Origin: JABCZS01 sp041660525
GTDB taxonomy: Bacteria; Pseudomonadota; Gammaproteobacteria; JABCZS01
Assembly: GCA_041660525.1 (NCBI GenBank)
Contig: JBAZWD010000009.1
Coordinates: 50,174-114,173, forward strand
Direction: 5' to 3'
DNA length: 64,000 bases
Part shown: piece after piece, positions 24,408 through 33,095 of the stretch
Position numbering within the stretch: position 1 is the first letter of the stretch
Layout of the letters: each line of letters starts with the position of its first letter
The notes under the pieces: generated by a model
Seen by the model: the letters and a program-made list of their open reading frames with translations, nothing else
Database searches by the model: none
Told to the model about the DNA's origin: nothing
Position numbers and translations under genes: made by a program

Positions 24408-26084
24408 ATGCAGCAAACCGAAGCTTTTGATTTATTGAAAATGGGGAAGAATATTTTCCTCACAGGTGAGGCCGGTTCAGGTAAAACCTATTTACTCAAT
24501 AAATACATTCAATACCTTAAAGAAAATAACGTTAAGGTTGCTGTCACTGCATCTACCGGTATTGCTGCTACACATTTACAAGGTAACACGATACATTCAT
24601 GGTCAGGCATAGGCGTGAGAGATTCGCTCAGCGAAGAAGAACTTGAAAAAATAATCACTTCTGATCGCGTGAAACGCAACTACAGAAAAACCCGCGTCTT
24701 GGTGATTGATGAGATCTCCATGTTACATAAACATCAATTAGAAATGGTAGATACCATCGCACGTGCCTTACTCAATAGTTCGCAACCTTATGGCGGCATG
24801 CAAGTTATCGTATGTGGTGATTTTTTTCAATTGCCTCCTGTTGCTGCTGCAAATACTTTAATGCATGAAAAACAATTTGCTTTTGAAGCTTCCGCCTGGG
24901 AAAAAGGCGATTTTTATGTGTGTTATTTGCAAGAACAACACCGACAAATCAATGATCCACTGCATGGTATTTTAAATGATATACGCAGTGGTACTGCAGG
25001 TGAGCATACAAAAATCCCATTGCGCACCCGCTATAAAAAAGAACCGCATGGTAATATCAAGGCCACAAAATTATACTCGCGTAACGTAAATGTGGATTTG
25101 ATTAATATACGTGAACTTGAAAACATTGATAGTCCAGAAAAAATATTTCAGATGACTAGCGTGGGTTATTCACAACTTGTCGAGGGATTAAAAAAGAATT
25201 GCCTAGCACCAGAAGAATTAAAATTAAAAATTGGCGCGCAAGTCATGTTTATTAAAAATCATCCACTCGGCAAATACGTAAATGGCACGCGCTGTACTGT
25301 GATTGGATTTGATCGTAATGATGGCTGGCCTATTGTTAAAACTTTTGATAATGATACGTTTATTGCCGAACCCGAAAAATGGCAATATGAAGACGATGGC
25401 ATAGTGCGCGCCACCATCACGCAAATTCCACTCAAACTTGCTTGGGCTATCACGATTCATAAAAGTCAGGGCATGACGCTTGATGCTGCGGAAATAGATT
25501 TAGGTGATGCGTTTGAGCCTGGCATGGGTTATGTTGCTTTATCACGCGTACGGCGTTTAGATGGTTTAAAGCTGATGAATCTAAATGAAATAGCGTTGCA
25601 AGTTCATCCCAAAATTCTTGCGCATGATAAAATTTTTAAACAATGTTCATTTGACAATGTTGAGTATTTAAAAGCATTATCAAATGATGAAATAACACAG
25701 GAACAAAAACAAACCCTCAGTATTCGCTTTGGTGGTTGCGCAATTAAACCAGCTAGCAATAAAGGCAAAAAAGAAAAATCTACGCCCACACATTATGTCA
25801 CTTTGGAAATGTTAAAAAATGAACTGACCATTGCCCAAATTGCAAATGAACGTGATCTTTCTCTAGGCACAATATTAACGCATATTGAAAAACTGCAAGG
25901 TTTACAGTTGATCAACAGCGATCATATTAATCACCTAAAATCCCGATTCGCGCAAGAAGAATTTGATGCAATTTTTTCAGCACTTAAAGCATCAGCAGAC
26001 GGAAAGTTAATGCCAGTTTATGAACAATTCAATGGTAAATATACTTTTGAAACCATTCGATTGGTGAGATTGTTTGTGCTATAA
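24408..26084 (+). CDS. PIF1-like superfamily 1B helicase
   Basis: 558 residues. Motif I FLTGEAGSGKTYLLNKYI (Lys26), motif Ia TASTGIAATHLQGNTIHSWS, Walker B LVIDEISMLH near residue 105, motif III VIVCGDFFQLPPVA, and motifs V/VI AITIHKSQGMTLDAAEID and GYVALSRVRRLDGL are all present: a RecD/PIF1 5'-3' DNA helicase. The C-terminal region from about residue 465 has an HTH_40-like segment (LTIAQIANERDLSLGTILTH) as in RecQ/helicase C-termini. Divergent from the AAA_14/DUF4143 gene with the shared inverted repeat. Confidence 0.88.
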   Translation: MQQTEAFDLLKMGKNIFLTGEAGSGKTYLLNKYIQYLKENNVKVAVTASTGIAATHLQGNTIHSWSGIGVRDSLSEEELEKIITSDRVKRNYRKTRVLVIDEISMLHKHQLEMVDTIARALLNSSQPYGGMQVIVCGDFFQLPPVAAANTLMHEKQFAFEASAWEKGDFYVCYLQEQHRQINDPLHGILNDIRSGTAGEHTKIPLRTRYKKEPHGNIKATKLYSRNVNVDLINIRELENIDSPEKIFQMTSVGYSQLVEGLKKNCLAPEELKLKIGAQVMFIKNHPLGKYVNGTRCTVIGFDRNDGWPIVKTFDNDTFIAEPEKWQYEDDGIVRATITQIPLKLAWAITIHKSQGMTLDAAEIDLGDAFEPGMGYVALSRVRRLDGLKLMNLNEIALQVHPKILAHDKIFKQCSFDNVEYLKALSNDEITQEQKQTLSIRFGGCAIKPASNKGKKEKSTPTHYVTLEMLKNELTIAQIANERDLSLGTILTHIEKLQGLQLINSDHINHLKSRFAQEEFDAIFSALKASADGKLMPVYEQFNGKYTFETIRLVRLFVL

Positions 26085-26150
26085 AATAGTTAGTGTTTCA
26101 GGACTTTTTTTATTCACAAGTATAATGACCCCAGTGGTCAAGGTCAGAAG

Positions 26151-26770
26151 ATGGATTCAACACACCAAAATGAGCCCCAAAAAATTTCCTCGCCTTCTTC
26201 ACAAAGCGCAGCCTCAACATCAGAAATAAATTTACTTGCAAACATAGCCACTACTCTTACGCCTTTAGAAACTTTTGAAGAACAAAAAAAAACAGTTTAT
26301 ATTAAAAAACCCTGTTAATAGTGAACAGATAGATTGGACAACTCTTTTTAAACATTTTCAAGATTATGCAGATGCTATTAACGCTCAAGATTTAGAAGAA
26401 GAAGACTCTAGCCCCTTAACTCAACTACCGGATCTTGAATATGAACAACAATGTTTAATTGAAGAAACTCGGACTCAAAATCGCAGAGTCGCAGCATTAG
26501 CTTACCCAGCAAGACCAGTGCCTGAACATTTATTAATCGTTAAAACAAAACGTCCAGCTTCTCCAATTTTTGATTACTATCACATTTTGCTTTTATGGCG
26601 CGAAAAACGATATAAAGAAGTAAAAGAGAAGAGCATGCCAAAACCTTTGTAAAAGGTAACCTGTTCTTTTGTAAAAAATATTCAGAATTTTTAAAAAAAA
26701 TAAGATCGATCGTCCTTTGTTTTTAGCAGTTTTAGATAAAGTCAAGCAAGAAAAAAAGATGACTAAATAA
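26151..26770 (+). pseudogene. frameshifted hypothetical gene
   Basis: Three successive frames give one plausible protein of about 205 residues: MDSTHQNEPQKISSPSSQSA to ETFEEQKK in the first, then QFILKNPVNSEQIDWTTLFK to WREKRYKEVK in the second, then EEHAKTFVKGNLFFCKKYSE and RPLFLAVLDKVKQEKKMTK in the third, stop at 26768-26770. The first switch lies in an A9 run at 26283-26291, the second in an A/G-rich stretch near 26620. A TATAAT lies 25 bases before the ATG. No domain recognised; the Ser/Thr/Gln-rich start is like other effector-type proteins. It may be a decaying gene or carry homopolymer sequencing errors. Confidence 0.55.
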
Positions 26771-26817
26771 CGTGGATAATATTTTTGCAAGACCTTTTTA
26801 AATGTTTGCACCTACAC

Positions 26818-26846
26818 TTGAAAGTCAAATAGCTTTGCTGTATAAT
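26818..26846 (+). promoter_or_regulatory. promoter of the transglutaminase-like gene
   Basis: TTGAAA, 17-base spacer, TATAAT (consensus -10), giving a leader of about 68 bases with GGGGA before the ATG at 26921. Confidence 0.7.
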
Positions 26847-26920
26847 GGCACTAATTTAAGCTGCCTAACCAACATTAAGTATCAGCGCAATAGATAAACC
26901 TACAATACAGGGGACGATAA

Positions 26921-28285
26921 ATGCCTATAAATCCATCTAAAATTCAAGAATATCGAAGCGCTCTCATTGCCTGGGTTTCAAATTCATCAGAACAATCTGC
27001 AACATTAGAAATTTGCTATATCGCTTCACTAGAACAACCTGGTAAAACGAAAACAACTGCTTTATCAGTTGACTGTGAAAGTAAAGCGCAACGTGATAAT
27101 ATCTTAGCCTATTTAGTAGACGACTCTTGGATTTGTACTAAGTCAGGCAGTAATGATCGTCGCTTTTATGTTTTAGAAGCTCCATATAACGAACTTGAGC
27201 CTAAAATCGAACCGGGCGAACGAAGCCTTCTACATGGCTTCAACAACTCTCTCAAGCATTCGGGCCATACCTTTAAGGATTTAACAGGTAATCTAAATTG
27301 GGTGGACTCTATGCCATCTTGGAGGAGTTCTCATGTTGGTATCACTAAAGTGATGTCCCGCGGCTCTAGTGAACGCGAAATTATTTTATTGGACTTTTAT
27401 GATCGTTTTTGGAATGATACTCACAACCAACACATTACAGACGCGACAAATGTAACAATAAATACAGCCATCTCTATAACCCGTCAACTTTTACCAAACA
27501 GCGCAGATATCGATAACGCTAAAAAAACAGAAGAAATAAATGCACCGATACTATTGTCTACGATCGTAAAACAAGGTAACGGAATTTGCCGCCATCATGC
27601 TCCGACTTGCGCTTACTTTTTGACACGATTGATTCAAGAAAAAAAATTAAATGATGGGAAAATTTATCATGTTCGCAACAATATTGATAAAAAAAGAGCC
27701 CACACAATTGTTCTTTATATTCCAAAGAGCAAAGGTGCTTGCTGGTATTTTGATTCACTTAATGAAGACCAAGCTTATAATTTAATGGATGCTAACGATA
27801 AAGAATCGCTCATTAAAAAATGGGGTGATAACGATGATGCTAAAAATTACATCAATAAGATATTCACCCGATATCATATTGATCTTCAAAGACCAACCGA
27901 ATGTCAAGTCATGATCAAGCAAGGTACATCAAAACCAGTTATAAAAACAGACGCGGCTTATATACGGCAACAAGAAAAATTGGCTATTGGTTACATTACG
28001 GCTGATATCAACTTTTTGAGTTCAGATTTCGAGGCTAACACTTTCAGAAAAAAACCACAATTAGCAAGCCTGCTTGAAGGTGAACGCAATCAAGATAAAT
28101 TTTTGTTCATTGCTATAACCCATGTTTTAAATATAAAGAATGATAAAGATGAAGATAAAGTGAGATATCTATGGTCTTTACAGCCTTTAGGAGACTTAAA
28201 GAAAAAACTTAAAGACCTGGAGAGCCGAATAGATAGTGACGAAATCAAAAACATAAACTCTAAAATGGGGATAAAGAAATTCTAA
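26921..28285 (+). CDS. putative transglutaminase-like cysteine protease fold protein (candidate effector)
   Basis: 454 residues, no signal peptide. The middle part shows the layout of a transglutaminase/papain-like core: QGNGICRHHAPTCAYFLTRL with Cys223 at the start of a helix, RAHTIVLYI with His261 at a strand start, and ACWYFDSLNEDQ with Asp278. This Cys-His-Asp order and spacing, with the GxGxCR motif, is what the transglutaminase-like superfamily has. The first 200 and last 170 residues match nothing I know. Own promoter and good Shine-Dalgarno. The stop codon TAA is the first triplet of an IS-end sequence (28283-28303), so the original C-terminus may have been different. Confidence 0.6.
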   Translation: MPINPSKIQEYRSALIAWVSNSSEQSATLEICYIASLEQPGKTKTTALSVDCESKAQRDNILAYLVDDSWICTKSGSNDRRFYVLEAPYNELEPKIEPGERSLLHGFNNSLKHSGHTFKDLTGNLNWVDSMPSWRSSHVGITKVMSRGSSEREIILLDFYDRFWNDTHNQHITDATNVTINTAISITRQLLPNSADIDNAKKTEEINAPILLSTIVKQGNGICRHHAPTCAYFLTRLIQEKKLNDGKIYHVRNNIDKKRAHTIVLYIPKSKGACWYFDSLNEDQAYNLMDANDKESLIKKWGDNDDAKNYINKIFTRYHIDLQRPTECQVMIKQGTSKPVIKTDAAYIRQQEKLAIGYITADINFLSSDFEANTFRKKPQLASLLEGERNQDKFLFIAITHVLNIKNDKDEDKVRYLWSLQPLGDLKKKLKDLESRIDSDEIKNINSKMGIKKF

Positions 28286-28303
28286 TCCCCCCAAAAAATA
28301 ACT
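28283..28303. mobile_element. solo end of the IS3-family element
   Basis: These 21 bases (TAATCCCCCCAAAAAATAAC plus T) are identical to the outer end of the IS at 35255-36450 (its right terminus, reverse complement). No transposase remains here. It lies exactly at the stop codon of the transglutaminase-like gene. Confidence 0.6.
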
Positions 28304-28307
28304 TAAA

Positions 28308-29327
28308 TTATTGTAAAGTAATCCCAAAAGGATTATTAAACGTTGTCGCATTAGCTGCGTTAACACAAGGATTAATAAAATCACCTGTAGTTGCATCTAC
28401 AGCGCAACGCATCACAACATTATTACCTAGTCCACCACCATCTACAACATAGGCATACAAATTACTACCCACCACGTTCAACACCATGCCTACAGGCTGT
28501 GCGAAGCTAGGTGTCATAGGTTTACATGATTCAAATGCACCACTTGTCGTGTTAACCGTACATTGTGATACCTGCCCTGTTACGCCAACCACGTTCCATT
28601 GCGTAACGTAGGCATACTGCTGACCATTAACTACTGCAAAAGCTGCTTGAATTGCGCCAGGGAGTGAAAAACGCGTACAAGGAGGCACAAAATCACCATT
28701 AGACTGAATCTCACATTGCACAATGGCACCACTAGATCCTGCTGAGTCACCATCACCTATGTAGACATAAGGCTTACCATTAAATTCTTGAACAGCCATA
28801 TAAGTTGGTCCACGTGAGAATGTAATGTTCATATCTTTACAATTATTCACAAGACCAGTTGTTGCATCGACTTCACATTTTTCTACGCTGCCACCAAAAC
28901 CACCACCGCTGATATAAGCGTATGTATTATCAGTAGTATAAAATGTAATGCCATAAGGATTATAAGTAGGCGTGCTATTTGTACAGGCACTGAGTTGCCC
29001 ATCGCTTCCTACTTTACACTGATAAAGATTTAATTGGCCACTGTGATCGGCAATATAAGCGTAATTTTGAGTATTAAACGTTGCAAAAGCGATGCTCAAG
29101 AAAGTAGCAGAAGCATTTGCACCTGCATCAAGACAAGTATCAAAAAGTCCAGCTGAAGCACCCGATGTGATAATAGGACACTTAAGCACCCTGCCATCAC
29201 TGCCGTCGGTAACATAGGCATATTGTGAAGACATAACACCAAACTTGTTTAGGTCAACACTCGCTAAAGTCAGGGGAGAAAAGACTGATAATAACAGTAA
29301 CCCGCATAATAAAGCTTTATCGCGCAT
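28308..29327 (-). CDS. secreted beta-propeller protein with paired cysteines
   Basis: 339 residues with a signal peptide (cleavage near LTLA-SV, residue 22). The mature protein is about six or seven repeats of 45-50 residues, each with YAYV or YAYI, then a short strand, then a pattern GxVxxCxVxxxxGxxxxC (for example SVEKCEVDATTGLVNNC). This fits a beta-propeller of the NHL/SMP-30-like kind with one disulfide per blade. I know similar repeat proteins from Legionella and Coxiella relatives but not their role. It shares the repeat with the next gene; both are on the minus strand, 52 bp apart. Confidence 0.7.
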   Translation of the reverse strand: MRDKALLCGLLLLSVFSPLTLASVDLNKFGVMSSQYAYVTDGSDGRVLKCPIITSGASAGLFDTCLDAGANASATFLSIAFATFNTQNYAYIADHSGQLNLYQCKVGSDGQLSACTNSTPTYNPYGITFYTTDNTYAYISGGGFGGSVEKCEVDATTGLVNNCKDMNITFSRGPTYMAVQEFNGKPYVYIGDGDSAGSSGAIVQCEIQSNGDFVPPCTRFSLPGAIQAAFAVVNGQQYAYVTQWNVVGVTGQVSQCTVNTTSGAFESCKPMTPSFAQPVGMVLNVVGSNLYAYVVDGGGLGNNVVMRCAVDATTGDFINPCVNAANATTFNNPFGITLQ

Positions 29328-29379
29328 GATGGTCCTCTTTTCTTATTTTGTCTTTTAATTATAGTTTATTTTCTAGAAC

Positions 29380-30750
29380 TTAAAAGGTTTGAAAGGTAAT
29401 ACCTTGAGGTTGATCAAATGCAAATCCTGCGTCCGTACAAGTTCCAAAATTTCCGTAGTTTGTGGCATCAATTGGACATACGAGAACGATATTACCGGCG
29501 GTTGATGCTATATAAGCATAGAGTTGCGTCCCCAGCATATGCAAAGCAATACCATTGGGGGTTGCAAAACTACCGGCCATTGAAACACAGAAGCTCAGTG
29601 TCCCATCTGTAGGATCCACATCGCATTTGGACACCTCATTAGTCGGAGGTAGGGTGATATAAGCATAATTAACACCATTCACTTCAGCAAACACAATATT
29701 ACTAGCCCCAGTTTCTGGAACATTCAGCGTGCAAGGAGATTGAAAGTCACCATTCGGTAGAACTTGGCATTGCGTTACACTGCCAGAACCGCTAGTGAGT
29801 CCATTAGCGATATAAGCATAATTGACACCATTAAAAGCCTGGAAAGTGATACCATATGCATCTTGTTCTAGTTGATCAACTTCAACACAATTTTCCAGTA
29901 GTCCTGAACTTGAAACAACACCACATTTATAGAGCCAAGGCTGCACATCATTAGGAACAGTTATATAAGCATAAAGCGCATCGCTGGTGTTAAACGCCAT
30001 ATCTATGGGCGAGTTTATCAGTGCATCAGGATTATTATCAATGCAGTTACTCAGTTGCCCCAAAAGATCAACATCACACAATATAGGGACATCAAAATAA
30101 TCAGAAATATTTGCGTATAACGTACCAGCTACTGTTTGAAACGTAGTATTAAAAGGGGTCTGCGTTCCAGAGGCACCTGAGTCGATGCAGTCATCAAACA
30201 AACCGGTAGATGGCCCAGAAGTAATAAGCCCACATTTTAAGACTCTTCCTTCCCCACTGTCACCCCCACTGTTTGCAACATACGCATATGAGTCAAGCAG
30301 TATTGGCGTAATCTCTAATAAGATATCTTCAATCAAATCACTTTGATTAATATCTGGATCCACAATAAGTTGTTGGTTCACCATTTGGGTCGCATTATCA
30401 CCACAGACTGGGGTAACCGTCACAATAATTGTACAAGTATCCTGTGCATTTAAACGCATGTCGTCCAGACAAGTTCCACCAGTTAAAACTACAGTTGAAA
30501 CAACCTCATCTATTTTTTTAAGCTCAATATTATTTAACGCAATAGTCGAAGGTGTATTATTTTTCAAGGTATAAGTTAGCACCTGTGGCGTTGTATCACA
30601 AACAGCGGGACTGACAATCGATGGTGTAGGTCCGAATAACTCCAAGGCGCAAGCTGTGGCAGTGTTTTTGCCGCACGCAGAGGCATAGGCCGCAACATGC
30701 CCAATTGCAAAAAGTAATATGCTTATGAAAAGAAAGAGTTGTTTACGCAT
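29380..30750 (-). CDS. secreted Ig-like plus beta-propeller protein with paired cysteines
   Basis: Paralogue of the gene downstream. An ATG at 30754-30756 is only one base from GGAG; the ATG at 30748-30750 is seven bases away and I use it (456 residues). Signal peptide to about residue 24 (AYASACGK). Residues 25-140 read as a bacterial Ig-like/ASPM-type domain (TYTLKNNTPSTIALNNIEL, LNAQDTCTIIVTVTPVC). From about residue 155 come six Cys-paired YAYI blades. Probably exported and envelope-bound or secreted. Confidence 0.7.
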   Translation of the reverse strand: MRKQLFLFISILLFAIGHVAAYASACGKNTATACALELFGPTPSIVSPAVCDTTPQVLTYTLKNNTPSTIALNNIELKKIDEVVSTVVLTGGTCLDDMRLNAQDTCTIIVTVTPVCGDNATQMVNQQLIVDPDINQSDLIEDILLEITPILLDSYAYVANSGGDSGEGRVLKCGLITSGPSTGLFDDCIDSGASGTQTPFNTTFQTVAGTLYANISDYFDVPILCDVDLLGQLSNCIDNNPDALINSPIDMAFNTSDALYAYITVPNDVQPWLYKCGVVSSSGLLENCVEVDQLEQDAYGITFQAFNGVNYAYIANGLTSGSGSVTQCQVLPNGDFQSPCTLNVPETGASNIVFAEVNGVNYAYITLPPTNEVSKCDVDPTDGTLSFCVSMAGSFATPNGIALHMLGTQLYAYIASTAGNIVLVCPIDATNYGNFGTCTDAGFAFDQPQGITFQTF

Positions 30751-30864
30751 ACACATTCTCCTACGAGGGGCTTATTATTTGAGCCTTTGATCTTTAGTAA
30801 AAATTTATTATGATTGGAGATATAGTGAGAGTCAAACATTTATTGATTTTTCCTACCTTGAGAA

Positions 30865-33057
30865 TTAGGATAATTTATTAAAAAGGTACGGATACGTATC
30901 TATATCAAGGCTAGAAAATGATTCCGATGGTGCGTTTGATGTCATAAGTTTGAGGTCGATAATTAAACGCTGTGTTTCCGATTTTGGCCTACTCGCAACT
31001 TGCCAAGTTTTTTGCAAGAATGGATCAGTATCCATATGCTTAAAAAATTCATACAATGTAATGCTGGTGATATTATTCATATCAATAGAATCTAAAAATT
31101 TTATCAAATCCGAATACTGACCATATGAAAACCGAAAATTATTTTTAATGGCTCGCGGTAAATTTTCTTTAAATTGATATATTGCAAGCTTTAAGATATT
31201 GATGATCAATATTTTTATCCCATCATTCAGATCTTTAAACAACCAGTTGATATGACTGCTTCCATTAATGAGCTGCCCTATCCTGGCATGTAACAATGTA
31301 CAAATACTGTTTTTTGCATCTACACGAACTTCATTATCCACATAATCAACGATCACCTTTAAGTCTTGCATATTTTGAATTTTCTCATTTATTTTATCTT
31401 TTAACTCATTGAGTAGAAATTTAAGTGCGACACGCTCCTGGGAGGGTAAAATAATGTTGAAGTCTGCTGTACTTTTAATTAAATCACTGACAAATACTTT
31501 GTAGATGGCTGGGATTTTTTCTGGTTGCGACCATCTCATGTGCCAAACAAAATCCCTGGGTTGAAATTTTCTAATTGCAACTGATTCATTTTTGAAAAAT
31601 TCACATATTTCCTGCGTTTTTCCCTGAGGAAGAAAGTGCAAACAAATATAAAAAATGACATGGTTAGTTGAAATCTTGTCACGAGCATCAAACAATTTTA
31701 CCAGGTGTGACTTTAATTTCTCATAAGCTCTTACGCGCAATAAAGAAGATAATGGTTTAAATATATAATCCCCATTCTGATGAGCAGTCTGAATCCTATG
31801 ATATAGAGGATGCCTTTCTTTGAATCCGTCAGCAAATGTCGAATCATTTTCATCATAAATTGGATTATTATTATTTTGCTGAATTTCTTGGATAAGTTTC
31901 AGCAGCCCAGATTCAAGTGCATCATAGGCTATTTCTTGTGCTTCTGAAATCTCTGCTGCTGCAAGCGCGCTCATGACAGCACCAAAGCCTTCTAAACTTG
32001 GCTTGGGAGAATAATTTTTCAAATATAAAGTTTCAGTAAATTTGTTATCATCCGCTAATTTTTGGCACAATAATTTGCATTGTGACACTGTAAGAAATTT
32101 AATAAAATCAGTAAAATCCTCAGCGCTGTTAATATCTACTTTTGCTAGAATGTTTTTAAAAAAATCATTTTTATTTTCTACAGAAAGTTTTTTTATAGAC
32201 AAAATTCTATTAGCCTTACTGATACTATTAGTGGCAGCAATTAAAATTTCACGTTTTTCACGATAAATTTCATTTTTTTGAATCTCATCTTGACAGTTGC
32301 CAATATTTTGTATAAAAAAATAAAATTCTTGAAATTTTTGAGGCAGCTTATCTCTTGCTTCTTTTAACCCGTCTTTATCTAAGAACGCTGCATCGACTAA
32401 AAGATTAAAAGAATGGTGCTCTTCAAAAATTGCGAAAGTTTTTCTGCACTGCTGAATAGAAAAATGCTTCAAAATAGAAACTATCATTCCTGATTTTATA
32501 GCTGCTCCAGTCTCATACTTAGCGCGGAATGAAAAACCCCGCTCAAAAAATAAGAAATTGTCTCTTATAAAAATAATCATGTTAGCAAAATTTTTATTTT
32601 CAGCAGGTAAATATTTTGCTATATTTTCGATAAAACCATCAGATGTAGGATCATATGCTTCAGTAAAAACCTCATACTCGAGATTAACTTTTAGGAAATG
32701 CGCAGCAAACGGCAACATTCTGCGCATTAAATTTTCATCATTGAAATTCGCCATGGCGAGCAATGCCAGGAATTTTTGTCTGAACAAATCAAGAGTTGAA
32801 GGGATATATGGAGTACAATGAAAATGAACTTCTTTTGCACTTTTCTCTACCAATGTAGCAAGGCTCGTTTCCAGAAGTATTCTTGCTTCCTTGAGATTAA
32901 ACTTATCACAAACCTCAAAACAAAGAATATAATTTGTTGTTCCAACATAACTTAAATATGGGAAATTATTCAGTACATTAGAAAGACCAGTAGCATTTTG
33001 GGTAAGCTGCTTTTGTAATTGTTGTTCAGTCAGTTGTTTATGATTGAAACTTTTCAT
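30865..33057 (-). CDS. large helical protein of unknown function (candidate effector)
   Basis: 730 residues from the ATG at 33055-33057 (MKSFNHKQLTEQQLQKQ); the longer frame opens with a TTG at 33087 and is less likely. No signal peptide or membrane segment. Composition is Lys-, Glu- and Phe-rich with predicted long helices throughout, and I recognise no domain. A 49-base piece of this gene is found again in the debris at 34618-34666. Lies 38 bp downstream of the LRR gene and may share its transcript. Confidence 0.6.
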   Translation of the reverse strand: MKSFNHKQLTEQQLQKQLTQNATGLSNVLNNFPYLSYVGTTNYILCFEVCDKFNLKEARILLETSLATLVEKSAKEVHFHCTPYIPSTLDLFRQKFLALLAMANFNDENLMRRMLPFAAHFLKVNLEYEVFTEAYDPTSDGFIENIAKYLPAENKNFANMIIFIRDNFLFFERGFSFRAKYETGAAIKSGMIVSILKHFSIQQCRKTFAIFEEHHSFNLLVDAAFLDKDGLKEARDKLPQKFQEFYFFIQNIGNCQDEIQKNEIYREKREILIAATNSISKANRILSIKKLSVENKNDFFKNILAKVDINSAEDFTDFIKFLTVSQCKLLCQKLADDNKFTETLYLKNYSPKPSLEGFGAVMSALAAAEISEAQEIAYDALESGLLKLIQEIQQNNNNPIYDENDSTFADGFKERHPLYHRIQTAHQNGDYIFKPLSSLLRVRAYEKLKSHLVKLFDARDKISTNHVIFYICLHFLPQGKTQEICEFFKNESVAIRKFQPRDFVWHMRWSQPEKIPAIYKVFVSDLIKSTADFNIILPSQERVALKFLLNELKDKINEKIQNMQDLKVIVDYVDNEVRVDAKNSICTLLHARIGQLINGSSHINWLFKDLNDGIKILIINILKLAIYQFKENLPRAIKNNFRFSYGQYSDLIKFLDSIDMNNITSITLYEFFKHMDTDPFLQKTWQVASRPKSETQRLIIDLKLMTSNAPSESFSSLDIDTYPYLFNKLS

Positions 33058-33095
33058 AATATTTTTCTTTGCACTCCACTTTTTCAAAAAATTTT

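Noticed and set aside
26283..26291. Programmed +1 frameshifting at the A9 run
   Set aside because: A second unrelated shift is needed further on, which fits decay or read errors better than regulated recoding.
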